Under the pieces are notes generated by a model. That model saw nothing but the letters and a program-made list of their open reading frames with translations, was not told the origin of the DNA and ran no database searches. From Sideroxydans sp. (GTDB lineage Bacteria; Pseudomonadota; Gammaproteobacteria; Burkholderiales; Gallionellaceae): DNA of 60,637 bases. How positions within the stretch are numbered: the stretch's first letter is position 1; the number at the start of each line of letters is the position of its first letter. The translations under genes were made by a program, and so were the position numbers. Where the stretch lies: NCBI GenBank assembly GCA_024636935.1, contig JAGXGC010000031.1:1-60637 (forward strand), read 5' to 3'. Below, one piece after another: positions 47,255 to 56,853 of the stretch.

Positions 47255-48155
47255 ACCAGCGCCGATCTGCTTATTCGTCTACAACCGTCCATGGCATGTC
47301 AGGAAAACGGTCGAGTCGTTGCAGGGAAACAGGTTGTCCAAGGAGAGCGACCTCTTCATCTTTTCAGATGGTGCCAAGGATGGGGAGGATGGCGATAAGG
47401 TGAGTGAGGTCAGGCACTACATTCAACAGATCAACGGCTTCAGGTCTGTCTCTATTGTCGAGCGGCAAGGGAATCTTGGCTTGGCGGCCTCTGTGATTGA
47501 CGGGGTCACATCCATACTTGATAGCTGGGGGCGGATCATCGTGCTGGAAGACGATATGGAGACATCGCCGTACTTTCTTGAGTATATGAACGACGCTCTT
47601 GTGAGATATGCCGATGATGAGCGCGTGGTCAGCATTCATGGTTATGTGTATCCGGTCGGGAGCGAACTTCCGGAAGCGTTCTTCCTGCCCGGTGCGGATT
47701 GCTGGGGATGGGCCACTTGGTCGCGCGGCTGGGCATTATTCAACCCGGATGGCAAGTATCTGCTCGGTGAGATCGATCGGCGCAAGTTGGTGCGCGCCTT
47801 CGATTTCAATGGTAGCTTTGCCTATTCTAGGATGCTGGCTGAACAGTCGGCGGGCAGGAACGATTCATGGGCGATTCGCTGGTATGCCTCTGCCTTTCTG
47901 GCAGGCAAACTGACCTTGTATCCCGGTCGTAGTCTGGTGCAGAACATAGGGAACGACAATAGCGGGACACATTGCGGCGAGTCGCGGAAGTATGAGTCAG
48001 CGCTCAGTATGACGCCGATCCGGCTGGATGATATCGAGGTGGCCGCTTCGCCGGCGGAGCGAGAGAAATTCGAGGCGTATTTCAGGCGGAACCATCCTGG
48101 AAGATTAAGAGGGATTTTTCAAAACATTAATAAATGGTCGCGGGCTATCCGATGA
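47241..48155 (+). CDS. Glycosyltransferase (GT2-like) family protein
   Basis: A protein of about 304 aa with a GT-A nucleotide-sugar fold: ICLFVYNRPWHVRKTVESLQ, FIFSDGAKDGEDG, VERQGNLGLAASV and the metal-binding LEDDMETSPYFLEYMNDAL, then GWATWSRGWALF. This layout matches the hemolytic-type sugar transferases found in capsule loci. The start is uncertain: ATG at 47226, 47229 or 47241, all overlapping the FkbM gene. Sugar specificity cannot be read. Confidence 0.82.
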   Translation: MSEHRPAPICLFVYNRPWHVRKTVESLQGNRLSKESDLFIFSDGAKDGEDGDKVSEVRHYIQQINGFRSVSIVERQGNLGLAASVIDGVTSILDSWGRIIVLEDDMETSPYFLEYMNDALVRYADDERVVSIHGYVYPVGSELPEAFFLPGADCWGWATWSRGWALFNPDGKYLLGEIDRRKLVRAFDFNGSFAYSRMLAEQSAGRNDSWAIRWYASAFLAGKLTLYPGRSLVQNIGNDNSGTHCGESRKYESALSMTPIRLDDIEVAASPAEREKFEAYFRRNHPGRLRGIFQNINKWSRAIR

Positions 48156-48979
48156 GATCGAAACTAAGGAAGATGGTGCGTGACTGTCTACCGTCTGTAG
48201 TAAAACGGAAAATGAATCGACTGCTTGGGCGGGAGATCAGATTCGAGGGAGATTTCGCCACTTGGGAAGATGCGCGGGCGCATTCTGACGGTTACGATGC
48301 GGAGGGGATCCTCGCGCGCGTCTTGGCAGCCGCCCTTGAGGTCAAGGGTGGGCGGGCCGCATTTGAACGGGACTCAGTGCTTTTTAACGAGATCGAGTAT
48401 GCGTGGCCAGTCCTTTCCGGATTGTTGTGGTCTGCGGCGAGGAGTGGCGGGGTGCTCAATGTGCTGGATATGGGTGGTGCGCTGGGGAACGGTTATTTCC
48501 AGAACCGCAGATTCCTGCAAGCGCTGACCGATGTCCGCTGGAACGTGGTGGAGCAGGCACATTTCGTGGCGTCTGGAAAGCGCCATATCCAGGACGAGAG
48601 GTTACGCTTCTACCAAACGATCGAAGAGTGTCTGAAGGAGAATTCTCCCAACGTGATCGTTTTGTCCAGCGTCCTTCAGTATTTGCAATCACCGACTGAG
48701 GTGATTGAAAAATTGAACCGGGTGGGAGCGAAGTGCCTGATCATAGATCGCACCCCTTTTCAGGGGGGTAGCAGGGATACGTTGGTGATACAGAAGGTGC
48801 CCGCGACGGTCTATTCGGCGAGCTATCCGATGTGGGTATTCTCGCGCACCGAGTTCATGCGCATACTGGAGCCCTACTGGCGTCCTGTCATCAACTATAC
48901 GGGCCCGGAAGGAGTTGTCCGCGCCGAGTGTGGTCTGGCTTTCGGTTTTGAGGGGATGCTCCTGGAGGCTCGATCATGA
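48152..48979 (+). CDS. Methyltransferase, TIGR04325 type
   Basis: A 275-aa protein resembling the TIGR04325 putative methyltransferases common in O-antigen and flagellin glycan loci. It contains FEGDFATWEDARAHSDGYD, the SAM-type strand LNVLDMGGALGNGYFQ and WNVVEQAHFV. The ATG at 48152 overlaps the previous stop (ATGA); an ATG at 48134 is possible. It overlaps the next gene by 4 bp. The methylated group is unknown. Confidence 0.82.
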   Translation: MRSKLRKMVRDCLPSVVKRKMNRLLGREIRFEGDFATWEDARAHSDGYDAEGILARVLAAALEVKGGRAAFERDSVLFNEIEYAWPVLSGLLWSAARSGGVLNVLDMGGALGNGYFQNRRFLQALTDVRWNVVEQAHFVASGKRHIQDERLRFYQTIEECLKENSPNVIVLSSVLQYLQSPTEVIEKLNRVGAKCLIIDRTPFQGGSRDTLVIQKVPATVYSASYPMWVFSRTEFMRILEPYWRPVINYTGPEGVVRAECGLAFGFEGMLLEARS

Positions 48980-49698
48980 TGCGGCGGCTGAGAGTGATCT
49001 ATGATCGCCAGACGTTCCTCCCCGGATGGCCGGGTATCTTTGTGAATCCGTTTTATCTGGCGCGATCGAATCTGCGCGATGTACTCACCGAACTCGCTCC
49101 GCATATGTCCGGTCGCCTGCTGGACGTGGGGTGCGGCTCCAAGCCCTATCGTTCACTGTTCGATGTCGATGAGTACGTTGGATTGGATATCGATAATGAA
49201 GCATCGCGCAAGCGGAGGGTGGCTGATCACTACTATGACGGGTCTGGGTTTCCGTTCTCAGACGCGCATTTTGATGTTGTACTTTGCAACCAAGTGCTGG
49301 AGCATGTTTTCAATCCGGATGATTTCCTGAGAGAGGTATCGCGGGTGCTTCGTCCGGGCGGGTTGCTGTTGCTCAGCGTGCCCTTTGTCTGGGATGAACA
49401 CGAACAGCCGTTCGATTACGCCCGGTACTCAAGTTTCGGTTTGCGCTCGCTGTTGGAGAAGCAGGGGTTCCATATACTTCAGCACCATAAGCTGGGGGCG
49501 GACGCATCGACCTTGTTCCAGCTTGCGAATGCATACCTTTTCAAGGTCAGCCAAGGATGGAGTCGCCCGTACAGACTTCTGCTGACGGCAACCGTCATGG
49601 CGTTCATCAATATCATGGGGATCGTCGCCGGCAAGATATTGCCGGGCAATCCCGACCTCTATCTGGATCATGTCGTCCTTGCGGAGAAAATGCCTTGA
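48976..49698 (+). CDS. Class I SAM-dependent methyltransferase
   Basis: A 240-aa methyltransferase with motif I LLDVGCGSKPYRSLF, post-I EYVGLDI, DVVLCNQVLEHVFNPDDFLREVSRVLRPGG and a short hydrophobic segment near the C-terminus. This is the Methyltransf_11 fold. ATG at 48976 overlaps the previous stop by 4 bp. It is followed by a truncated epimerase whose TTG start overlaps its stop. Confidence 0.88.
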   Translation: MMRRLRVIYDRQTFLPGWPGIFVNPFYLARSNLRDVLTELAPHMSGRLLDVGCGSKPYRSLFDVDEYVGLDIDNEASRKRRVADHYYDGSGFPFSDAHFDVVLCNQVLEHVFNPDDFLREVSRVLRPGGLLLLSVPFVWDEHEQPFDYARYSSFGLRSLLEKQGFHILQHHKLGADASTLFQLANAYLFKVSQGWSRPYRLLLTATVMAFINIMGIVAGKILPGNPDLYLDHVVLAEKMP

Positions 49699-49844
49699 AT
49701 GAATACGCGAACAAGCAGGTCCTGATCACCGGCGGCCTCGGTTTCATAGGCTCCAATCTGGCGCGCGAACTGGTGGCTCAGGGGGCGGTGGTCACGTTGG
49801 TGGATAGTCTGATCCCGCAATATGGCGGCAACCCATTCTCCTGA
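49695..49844 (+). pseudogene. Truncated NAD-dependent sugar epimerase, N-terminus only
   Basis: From TTG 49695 (overlapping the previous stop as TTGA) the frame gives NKQVLITGGLGFIGSNLARE, the GxxGxxG Rossmann start of an extended-SDR epimerase/dehydratase, and ends at VDSLIPQYGGNPFS-stop after 49 codons. Complete members are over 300 aa. The remainder is missing; a glycosyltransferase gene begins 6 bp later, so a deletion or insertion event joined them. It cannot be active as an enzyme. Confidence 0.85.
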
Positions 49845-49849
49845 TACAG

Positions 49850-50788
49850 ATGGAACATTACGTAACGCTATTCGACAGTTTCTTCCTGCCGCAAGGGCTG
49901 GCACTGCATCGCTCAATGCAGCGGTATGCAGGAAGCCATACGCTCTGGATACTCTGCGTCGATGAGGAAGTTTTTGAGGTGCTGGTCAGGCTCCAGCTGC
50001 CCAATGTGCAACTGATGCAACTGGGGAAATTGGAGACGCCGGAATTGCTGAGTGTTAAACCTTACCGTAGCAGAGGGGAATATTGCTGGACGTTGACGCC
50101 ATTCGCTCCCCGATTCGTCATGGATAGCATGCCTAGCGTAAATCGAGTCACTTATCTGGATGCGGACCTGTTCTTCTTCGACTCTCCGCAGTTGCTACTT
50201 CGGGAACTGGAGGGCAGCGGCAAGTCCGTATTGATCACCGAGCATGCGTATGCGCCAGAGTATGACCAAACAAGGCTAGCGGGACGGTTCTGTGTTCAGT
50301 TCATGACTTTCAAGAACAACGATGCGGGGGTGAAGGTGATGCGCTGGTGGCAGGAAAAATGCATTGAATGGTGCTTTAACCGCTATGAAGAGAAACGGTT
50401 CGGCGATCAAAAGTACCTAGATGTTTGGCCGGAATTGTTCGAATCCGAGGTGCATATCCTAGAGCAGACTAGGAAGACGCTGGCACCTTGGAATGTGAGG
50501 ATGTTCGAGGTGGCTGGCGGAGGGAGTGTGTCGCCCGTGTTCTATCACTTTCAGGAGTTGCGCATCATCGCTCCCGATCGGGTGATGCTTTATACCGGTT
50601 ACAGAATAGGCGGCTGTGGGATGGCGCTTTACGATGTTTATATGAAGGAACTGAGCAAGGTTATTGAACGCATCAGGGGGGTAAAAGCAGTAGTCAAGTG
50701 CATCCCACTCAGAGAGGAGAAGTGGCAGCATCTTAGGATACTCAAGCGCAGATTGCTGGGGACCATGGCTTTCAGGTCGTTAGGCTAG
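49850..50788 (+). CDS. GT8-like glycosyltransferase
   Basis: A 312-aa protein with a GT-A-type metal motif YLDADLFFFDSP (about residues 102-113) and an N-terminal MEHYVTLFDSFFLPQGLALHRSM typical of glycosyltransferases that use retaining GT8-like folds. HFQ and IIAPDRV lie near the C-terminus. No Shine-Dalgarno precedes the ATG, which lies just after the truncated epimerase, so its translation may have relied on the lost upstream gene. Sugar unknown. Confidence 0.8.
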   Translation: MEHYVTLFDSFFLPQGLALHRSMQRYAGSHTLWILCVDEEVFEVLVRLQLPNVQLMQLGKLETPELLSVKPYRSRGEYCWTLTPFAPRFVMDSMPSVNRVTYLDADLFFFDSPQLLLRELEGSGKSVLITEHAYAPEYDQTRLAGRFCVQFMTFKNNDAGVKVMRWWQEKCIEWCFNRYEEKRFGDQKYLDVWPELFESEVHILEQTRKTLAPWNVRMFEVAGGGSVSPVFYHFQELRIIAPDRVMLYTGYRIGGCGMALYDVYMKELSKVIERIRGVKAVVKCIPLREEKWQHLRILKRRLLGTMAFRSLG

Positions 50789-50833
50789 GTAGCATGAGGT
50801 TTTACATAATCATTACGCTGGAGCTTAGTCTAC

Positions 50834-51580
50834 TTGGATACTAACTTGTCGCCGCCAACTGTTTCGGTCATTACCGTCGTGCGGAATGGCCGCGACGCCA
50901 TCCTCGCAACGATGGAGTCGGTGTTCTCGCAAAGCTACTCCAACATCGAGTATCTCGTCATCGATGGCGCTTCCACCGATGGGACGCAGGAGATTGTCAG
51001 TCCCTACGCCGACCGCATCGACGTATGGCTCAGCGAGCAGGACGGTGGCGTTTATGCGGCGATGAACAAAGCGGTGGGCTTGGCCACAGGGGAGTTCATT
51101 GTTTTTATGAATTGCGGCGATGTGTTCGCCGATGACGATGCCCTTTCGTCCGCGATGGCATGTCTCGCGCCGACGGGTGATCAGGTCTTGTTCGGCTGCT
51201 GGAAGCGGCGCCTGGCTGGAGGAGCATTGCTGGATTGCAATCCGCGTCTCGCGCAGGGGATATTCAATCACCAGGCGGTGATATACAGTCGCAACATCCA
51301 TGCATGGCATGGGGGGTATGCTGACGTCTCTGGATTGACGGCGGCCGACTACCTATTCTTTGCAACCCTGTTTGATTCATCGGCTGTGGCTTGCAAGGTG
51401 ACAGATACGGTCATTGCGATCATAAATGTGAACGGAATATCGGCCGGCCCACAAACGCTGAGTCAAAAGACCGCGATAGATTTTATCTGCGGTCGGTCTT
51501 CCAGATCGAGATTGCTGCTTGTGTTGCTGTTACATCCGGCTTATCGATGGCTGAAGGTGTTCATGAGGCGGCGGAGTTGA
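50834..51580 (+). CDS. GT2 glycosyltransferase
   Basis: A 248-aa GT2 protein: VSVITVVRNGRDAILATMESVFSQSY, EYLVIDGASTDGTQEIV, DRIDVWLSEQDGGVYAAMNKAV and FMNCGDVFADDDAL. The start is probably TTG at 50834 with GGAG 11 bp upstream; TTG at 50846 is an alternative. It is not overlapped by its neighbours. It closely resembles the GT2 at 52362, so the two are likely an old duplication. Confidence 0.88.
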   Translation: MDTNLSPPTVSVITVVRNGRDAILATMESVFSQSYSNIEYLVIDGASTDGTQEIVSPYADRIDVWLSEQDGGVYAAMNKAVGLATGEFIVFMNCGDVFADDDALSSAMACLAPTGDQVLFGCWKRRLAGGALLDCNPRLAQGIFNHQAVIYSRNIHAWHGGYADVSGLTAADYLFFATLFDSSAVACKVTDTVIAIINVNGISAGPQTLSQKTAIDFICGRSSRSRLLLVLLLHPAYRWLKVFMRRRS

Positions 51581-51630
51581 TTGCTGCTTACATGCCGTCC
51601 TGCTGTGTATGCGAGCTAATGGTGGTGTAA

Positions 51631-52365
51631 ATGCGAGAACAAGATATTCTGAATTCGGTGTGCATGGCGACCTTTAATGGTGCTGCGTACGTCGAACAGC
51701 AGTTAGAGAGCATCCTGAGCCAGTTGGGTGAGGATGACGAGATCGTACTGGTTGACGATCATTCATCGGATGCCACGATGGAGATCGTCGCCGCCTTCGG
51801 AGACAGCAGGATCAAGGTGTATCGCAACGAGAAGAACCTAGGGGTAGCCCGCACATTTGAGAAAGCCTTGGGGCTGGCAAGAGGAGAGCTGATATGGCTG
51901 GCCGATCAGGATGATATCTGGCATCCGCAAAAGGTGTCCAAGATGGTTGAGGTGTTTGCGCGGCGGCCCGAAGTGACTCTGGTGTTGAGTGATGCGAGAA
52001 TCGTCGATCAAACGGGGCGCGTGATGGTCGAATCGTTCTTCCGGAGAAGAGGTGGATTCTGCGCCGGCATTGTCCATAACCTGCTCAAGAACAAATATCT
52101 CGGCTGCGTGATGGCCTTTCGGCGAGGTCTGCTGGATAAGGCGCTACCATTCCCGGCCGACATTCCGCAGCATGACATGTGGCTGGGATTGGTCAACGCG
52201 CGCTATGGACAGGCAGAGTTCTTAGACCGCACCTTGGTAGATTATCGGATGCATGGCGGCAACGCGAGCGGCACCAGCTCTAATAAGCGCGGAACGGTAG
52301 TGCAAATGATCATATGGCGGTGGCGATTGATGAAGAACCTGTACATCCTTGGTAGCCGCCTATGA
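51631..52365 (+). CDS. GT2 glycosyltransferase, rhamnosyltransferase-like
   Basis: A 244-aa GT2 protein with SVCMATFNGAAYVEQQLESILSQ, DEIVLVDDHSSDAT, NLGVARTFEKAL and the catalytic ADQDDIWHPQKV block, then QHDMWLGLVNARYG. The ADQDDIW pattern is common in rhamnosyl- and related transferases, and dTDP-rhamnose genes lie in the window, but the sugar is not proven. ATG 51631 has only a weak Shine-Dalgarno. It overlaps the next gene by 4 bp. Confidence 0.87.
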   Translation: MREQDILNSVCMATFNGAAYVEQQLESILSQLGEDDEIVLVDDHSSDATMEIVAAFGDSRIKVYRNEKNLGVARTFEKALGLARGELIWLADQDDIWHPQKVSKMVEVFARRPEVTLVLSDARIVDQTGRVMVESFFRRRGGFCAGIVHNLLKNKYLGCVMAFRRGLLDKALPFPADIPQHDMWLGLVNARYGQAEFLDRTLVDYRMHGGNASGTSSNKRGTVVQMIIWRWRLMKNLYILGSRL

Positions 52366-53228
52366 CTCAAGCGTTAAGCCAGGAAAAAAAAGGAAGCGGC
52401 GGCCTGCCTGTCGATGCCGACAGGATTGATGCAAGGGGGCCGCGCGCAGGCAAGGTGATGAAGCAGGATATTGTCGGCCGTCCATTGGTCTCTGTGATCA
52501 CCGTTGTGTTCAACGGCGCGGCCACGATAGAGTGCAACATTCAAAGCGTTCTCTCTCAGGATTATGAAAATATCGAACATATCATTATCGACGGCGGATC
52601 GACCGACGGAACGATCGAGATCCTGCAGAAATATGATGACCGAATAGATCACTGGATAAGCGAGAAGGATGCGGGTATCTATGATGCGATGAACAAAGGT
52701 ATCGCCATGGCCTCTGGAAAATACATAGGCATGCTCAACGCGGATGATTTCTTCTTCGATGCATCGTCGATGGGTAAGATTGTCGGGCGGCTGGAGGAAA
52801 GCGGAGCGGATGCGGTCTTTTCCTGTCTGGATATCGTCGATCCGGTCAATACGGACAGAGTGCTGCGAAAATACCGCATCCCGGGTTACAGCAGATTCTG
52901 GATGCGCATCGGAGCAATGCCGCCTCACCCGACGTTCTACTGCAAAAGGACATGCTATGAGAACGCGGGGCTATATCGCACGGATTACCATATCGCGGCC
53001 GATGCGGAGATGATGATGCGACTGTTGCTCAAACACAGTATTACCTGGTCGTTCATTGACGAGACTACTGTCAAGATGCGAGCTGGGGGCACCAGCAGCA
53101 ATGGTCTCAAAGCCAACTGGCTTGGGAATCGGGAGATCATCCGCGCCTGTGCCGAAAACGGGTTGTACACTAATCTGCTCTTGCTGGCATTCAAAGTGCC
53201 GCTCAGATTGCTGGAGCGGGTTCTGTGA
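52362..53228 (+). CDS. GT2 glycosyltransferase with N-terminal extension
   Basis: A 288-aa GT2 protein. After about 40 hydrophilic residues the domain starts at PLVSVITVVFNGAATIE, with HIIIDGGSTDGTIEIL, DHWISEKDAGIYDAMNKGIA and MLNADDFFFDASS. Starts at an ATGA overlap with the previous stop; an internal start near residue 33 (MKQDIVGRPL) would remove the extension. The acceptor-side half (PHPTFYCKRTCYENAG) is typical of O-antigen transferases. Confidence 0.88.
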   Translation: MTQALSQEKKGSGGLPVDADRIDARGPRAGKVMKQDIVGRPLVSVITVVFNGAATIECNIQSVLSQDYENIEHIIIDGGSTDGTIEILQKYDDRIDHWISEKDAGIYDAMNKGIAMASGKYIGMLNADDFFFDASSMGKIVGRLEESGADAVFSCLDIVDPVNTDRVLRKYRIPGYSRFWMRIGAMPPHPTFYCKRTCYENAGLYRTDYHIAADAEMMMRLLLKHSITWSFIDETTVKMRAGGTSSNGLKANWLGNREIIRACAENGLYTNLLLLAFKVPLRLLERVL

Positions 53229-54193
53229 ACAGTACAGCACGCAGTGTTCTGGTAACTGGGGCCGGTGGATTTATTGGCAGAAACCTCTTGTTGGAGATGA
53301 CGAAGAGAGGCTGGCATACACGTGGGGCGGTTCGGAAGCAGAGCATTCTCCCGGACGGGGTTGAGCAAGTCGTCATAGGCGAAGTCGATGGACAAACGCA
53401 GTGGGAGGATGCGTTACGCGGAGCCGATACAGTCATCCATCTTGCGGCGCGCGCCCATGTATTGCACGACACAGCAGAAGACCCGATAGCTGCGTTTCGC
53501 AATGTAAATGTTGCGGGAGCTAGGAAGTTGGCGCACGAGGCCGCCCTGAGTGGGGTGAAGCGACTGGTATACGTTAGCTCGGTAGGGGTGCAAGGGTTGC
53601 AGACCCAGCTGGGAAAACCGTGCTCGGAAATCGATCCGCCCCACCCGCATAATGCCTATGCCCGTTCCAAACTGGAGGCGGAACAGGCTTTGATGCTCGA
53701 ATCGCGCGAAAGCGGGATGGAGGTCGTCATCGTACGGCCGCCATTGGTGTATGGGGCGGGCGCGCCTGGTAACTTCGACCATATGATGCGTGCATTGCTC
53801 AAGAGGATCCCGCTTCCATTTGGGTCAGTGCGCAACTTGCGAAGCCTGATCTACGTTCACAATTTGGTTGATGCGCTCATCGTCTGCGCCAGCCATCCGG
53901 CTGCAGCAGGTCAGGTTTATCTGGTCAGCGATGGCGAGGATGTGTCCACTCCCGGACTGCTGCATTACTTGTCCAGCGCGATGGGAATCCATGAACGCAT
54001 TTGGGCCTGCCCAGTGTCGCTTTTGAAATTGGCTGGCCACCTAGCCGGAAGGGCAGGGCAGGTGGATCGGCTGATAGAGTCGCTGCAAATCGATAGTGGT
54101 AAAATCCGCCGCGAACTCGACTGGAAGCCGCCGTTCACTTTGCAGCAGGGCTTGCAGGCAACCGGCGAGCGCTACCGGAAAGTTCGTCCATGA
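53225..54193 (+). CDS. NAD(P)-dependent sugar 4-reductase/epimerase (WbpV-like)
   Basis: A 322-aa extended SDR: VLVTGAGGFIGRNLL (Rossmann), DTVIHLAARAHVLHD, VYVSSVGV-type catalytic Ser region and YARSKLEAEQAL (Tyr-x3-Lys). It resembles the reductases that make UDP-N-acetylquinovosamine or fucosamine and lie beside WecA/WbpL-type initiating transferases, as here. Start GTG 53225 overlaps the previous gene by 4 bp. A 4,6-dehydratase of the WbpM type, needed upstream of this step, is not in the window. Confidence 0.8.
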   Translation: MNSTARSVLVTGAGGFIGRNLLLEMTKRGWHTRGAVRKQSILPDGVEQVVIGEVDGQTQWEDALRGADTVIHLAARAHVLHDTAEDPIAAFRNVNVAGARKLAHEAALSGVKRLVYVSSVGVQGLQTQLGKPCSEIDPPHPHNAYARSKLEAEQALMLESRESGMEVVIVRPPLVYGAGAPGNFDHMMRALLKRIPLPFGSVRNLRSLIYVHNLVDALIVCASHPAAAGQVYLVSDGEDVSTPGLLHYLSSAMGIHERIWACPVSLLKLAGHLAGRAGQVDRLIESLQIDSGKIRRELDWKPPFTLQQGLQATGERYRKVRP

Positions 54194-55170
54194 TTCTTTA
54201 CGCCCCCATTGTTTCCGCCGCGGTCACCTGCTTGCTTACAGCGCTGTTCATATCCAGCCGCTTGGGTCGAGCATTGCAGGATATTCCCAATGCCCGATCA
54301 CTTCACGATGCACCCGTCCCGCGCATCGGCGGCATCGGCATCGTGGCGGGACTATTATGCGGATGGTTGTTGTTGCCATCGATTCTAGAATGGTGGCTGC
54401 TGCTGCCATGCATGGGGTTGTTCATCGTCTCGCTGCTGGATGACAGGAAAAGTCTACCGGTGTATCGGCGGCTGTCTGTACATCTCGTTGCTGCCATTGC
54501 GTTCCTAGGTGGTTCAGGGGTGCTGGATTCTCATAACCTCCTACTAGCCTTTCCGCTGTTGCTGCTCATTGTGTGGATGACCAATTTGTACAATTTCATG
54601 GATGGCTCCGACGGTCTGGCAGGCGGCATGGCCCTGTTTGGTTTCGGGTTCTATGGTATTGCCTGCCTGCAGGCAAATGTTGAACTGGCCATGCTCAACT
54701 TCTCTGTCAGCGCAGCGGCGTTGGTATTTCTTGGTTACAACTTTCCGCCGGCCAGAGTATTCATGGGCGATGCGGGCTCCATCCCGCTGGGGTTCATGGC
54801 CGCTGCCATGGGCTTGCTGGGATGGCAGCAGGGGTGTTGGGATGTCTGGTTTCCATTGTTGGTGTTCTCACCTTTCATCGTAGATGCGAGCGTTACGTTG
54901 ATCAGGCGCACCTTGAGTGGAGCCAAGATCACTGAGGCACATCGCGAGCACTATTATCAGCGAACGATTCAAATGGGTAGGAGCCACCGCTTGGTAGCCT
55001 TGGCCGAATATGCCTTGATGCTGTGTTGCGGAGTAACGGCATTAATGGCTTTGGGGCAAACATGGGCATGGCAGGCATTGCTTGGATGGGTCTGCATCTA
55101 TGGTGCACTGATGTACCTTCTCGATACAGCATGGGAAAGATTTGAGCGCGGCCCGAGCCGTATAGGGTAA
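54190..55170 (+). CDS. Undecaprenyl-phosphate glycosyl-1-phosphate transferase (WecA/WbpL type)
   Basis: A 326-aa polytopic enzyme that starts the repeat unit by transferring sugar-1-phosphate to undecaprenyl phosphate in the inner membrane. About ten helices are predicted. Motifs: DDRKSLPVYRRLSVH (metal-binding Asp-Asp), NLYNFMDGSDGLAGGMALFG and VFMGDAGSIPLGFM. The 4-bp overlap with the WbpV-like gene suggests QuiNAc/FucNAc as first sugar, as in WbpV-WbpL pairs. UppP at the left end of the window recycles the carrier that such enzymes consume. Confidence 0.9.
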   Translation: MILYAPIVSAAVTCLLTALFISSRLGRALQDIPNARSLHDAPVPRIGGIGIVAGLLCGWLLLPSILEWWLLLPCMGLFIVSLLDDRKSLPVYRRLSVHLVAAIAFLGGSGVLDSHNLLLAFPLLLLIVWMTNLYNFMDGSDGLAGGMALFGFGFYGIACLQANVELAMLNFSVSAAALVFLGYNFPPARVFMGDAGSIPLGFMAAAMGLLGWQQGCWDVWFPLLVFSPFIVDASVTLIRRTLSGAKITEAHREHYYQRTIQMGRSHRLVALAEYALMLCCGVTALMALGQTWAWQALLGWVCIYGALMYLLDTAWERFERGPSRIG

Positions 55171-55449
55171 TCCGCAACATGGGACGGTACTGCATAAAAA
55201 TGAGTTGTAATAACTTTAACAAAGCGTTCATCCAAGATGAAACCAGTACCGAAGTGCCTTGCAAGCCCTGTAAACAACATGATGTAAAAAAGACATAAAT
55301 AACAAGCCTAGGGGCTGCTGTCTTGATAAAATGCCGCGCCTTCGTGTTTTGTTCATTGGGTCGACTAGATTTGCACCGGAAAACTTCCGAGCGAGCAAAA
55401 AACATTTGGAATGTGTAATTAAGTGTGTCACGGGCTACAAGGGGATCGT
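55171..55449 (+). promoter_or_regulatory. 279-bp gap before the GDP-mannose genes
   Basis: This AT-rich gap has no credible ORF. It probably holds the promoter of the manC-manB-gmd-fcl transcript, but no clear -35/-10 pair of good spacing stands out (TTGATA at about 55324 is the best -35). No ops/JUMPstart element was recognised, and the regulator palindrome of 34024-34046 is not repeated here. A weak AAGGGG before manC serves as Shine-Dalgarno. Confidence 0.45.
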
Positions 55450-56853
55450 ATGAGTAGTGTATGTGCAGTAATTTTGGCCGGAGGAAGTGGTAGCAGGCTT
55501 TGGCCGATGTCGCGTCAACATTTACCCAAGCAGTTTCTGGTGCTGGAAGGCGACACAACGTTACTCCAAACCACTATCAATCGCCTTTCGCCAACAATCG
55601 AAGCCGGGCAGGTGCTGGTGGTCACGCAAGAGACGCATGCCAAGGGCGAGGCCTATCACGCATTACTGCCCTACCGTGCACTGTATGAGCCCATAGGGCG
55701 CAATACGGCACCGGCAATTGCGTTGGCCGCCGCTTATCTCATGGCAGAAGGCGAAGACCCGGTTATGGTCGTGCTGCCCGCAGATCACATCATCAAGGAT
55801 GAGGATCAGTTCCGTTCGCATCTGGATGATGCCTGCGTGGAGGCACGGGAAGGTAAGCTGGTTACTTTTGGTATACAGCCTACGCGCCCTGATACAGGAT
55901 TTGGCTACATCAAAGCCAAGCCCAACGAGGCGGGACGAGTGTATGAAGTCGAGCGCTTTACAGAAAAACCTGACCCCGCGACTGCTGAAAGATTCCTGCA
56001 AGATGGGAATTACTATTGGAATTCCGGCATGTTCGTATGGCGTGCCTCGGTAATTCTGGAAGAGATTAAGCAACATCTGCCTGAAGTACATCGAATCGTT
56101 CAGCAAATCTTGGAAGAAGCGAGAGCAGGCCAGTCCTTCCAGCAGGCGGTAGAGAAGTTCTTTCCTGCCATGCCATCCATCTCCATAGACTACGGAGTCT
56201 TGGAGAAATCGGATCGCGTCTCGCTCATTCCATGTGAGATAGGCTGGAATGACGTAGGAAGCTGGCAAGCTGTGCATGAGATATCGCCCCAGGATCAAGA
56301 TGGCAATGCAGTGCAAGGCAATGTGATTGCGGTGGACTGCAAGCGCAGCTTGATCCGTTCAGAAAAACGGCTGGTTGCAGCCATTGGAATCGAAGATATA
56401 TGCGTCATCGAAACCGCTGATGCAGTACTTATTGCCAGGAGTGATCAAACCCAGCGTGTTCGGGAAGTGGTTGACCAATTGCAAGATAAAGGGGCGACCG
56501 AGCACATCTTTCATACCAAGGTGAATCGTCCTTGGGGTAGCTATACAGTTCTGGAAGAAGATCCGGAAGGCTTTAAGCTAAAGCGCATCGAAGTCGCGCC
56601 CGGTGCACGTTTGAGTTTGCAAAGCCATACTCGTCGATCTGAACATTGGGTCGTCGTCTCTGGCACAGCTACCGTGACCAATGGTGATCAGGTTCTTACC
56701 GTGCATAAGAATCAAAGTACCTATATTCCTATCGGTGCCAAGCATCGTTTGGAAAATTTGGGGAATGAGCCGTTGCATATCGTGGAGATCCAAGTGGGTG
56801 AATACTTGGGCGAAGATGATATCCAGCGTTATGAGGACAATTACGGCAGATGA
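55450..56853 (+). CDS. manC: Mannose-1-phosphate guanylyltransferase / mannose-6-phosphate isomerase
   Basis: A 467-aa bifunctional type II protein: the N-terminal nucleotidyltransferase ([46 protein letters not shown]) makes GDP-mannose and the C-terminal cupin ([32 protein letters not shown]) isomerises mannose/fructose-6-phosphate. ATG 55450 follows AAGGGG; an in-frame codon at 55423 is not supported. First of the GDP-mannose/fucose unit. A 14-codon remnant of a second copy lies at 34401. Confidence 0.96.
   Translation: MSSVCAVILAGGSGSRLWPMSRQHLPKQFLVLEGDTTLLQTTINRLSPTIEAGQVLVVTQETHAKGEAYHALLPYRALYEPIGRNTAPAIALAAAYLMAEGEDPVMVVLPADHIIKDEDQFRSHLDDACVEAREGKLVTFGIQPTRPDTGFGYIKAKPNEAGRVYEVERFTEKPDPATAERFLQDGNYYWNSGMFVWRASVILEEIKQHLPEVHRIVQQILEEARAGQSFQQAVEKFFPAMPSISIDYGVLEKSDRVSLIPCEIGWNDVGSWQAVHEISPQDQDGNAVQGNVIAVDCKRSLIRSEKRLVAAIGIEDICVIETADAVLIARSDQTQRVREVVDQLQDKGATEHIFHTKVNRPWGSYTVLEEDPEGFKLKRIEVAPGARLSLQSHTRRSEHWVVVSGTATVTNGDQVLTVHKNQSTYIPIGAKHRLENLGNEPLHIVEIQVGEYLGEDDIQRYEDNYGR

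Noticed and set aside
55171..55449. ops/JUMPstart element or small RNA in the gap before manC
   Set aside because: No ops core was recognised, and no stable hairpin with a T-run was found.
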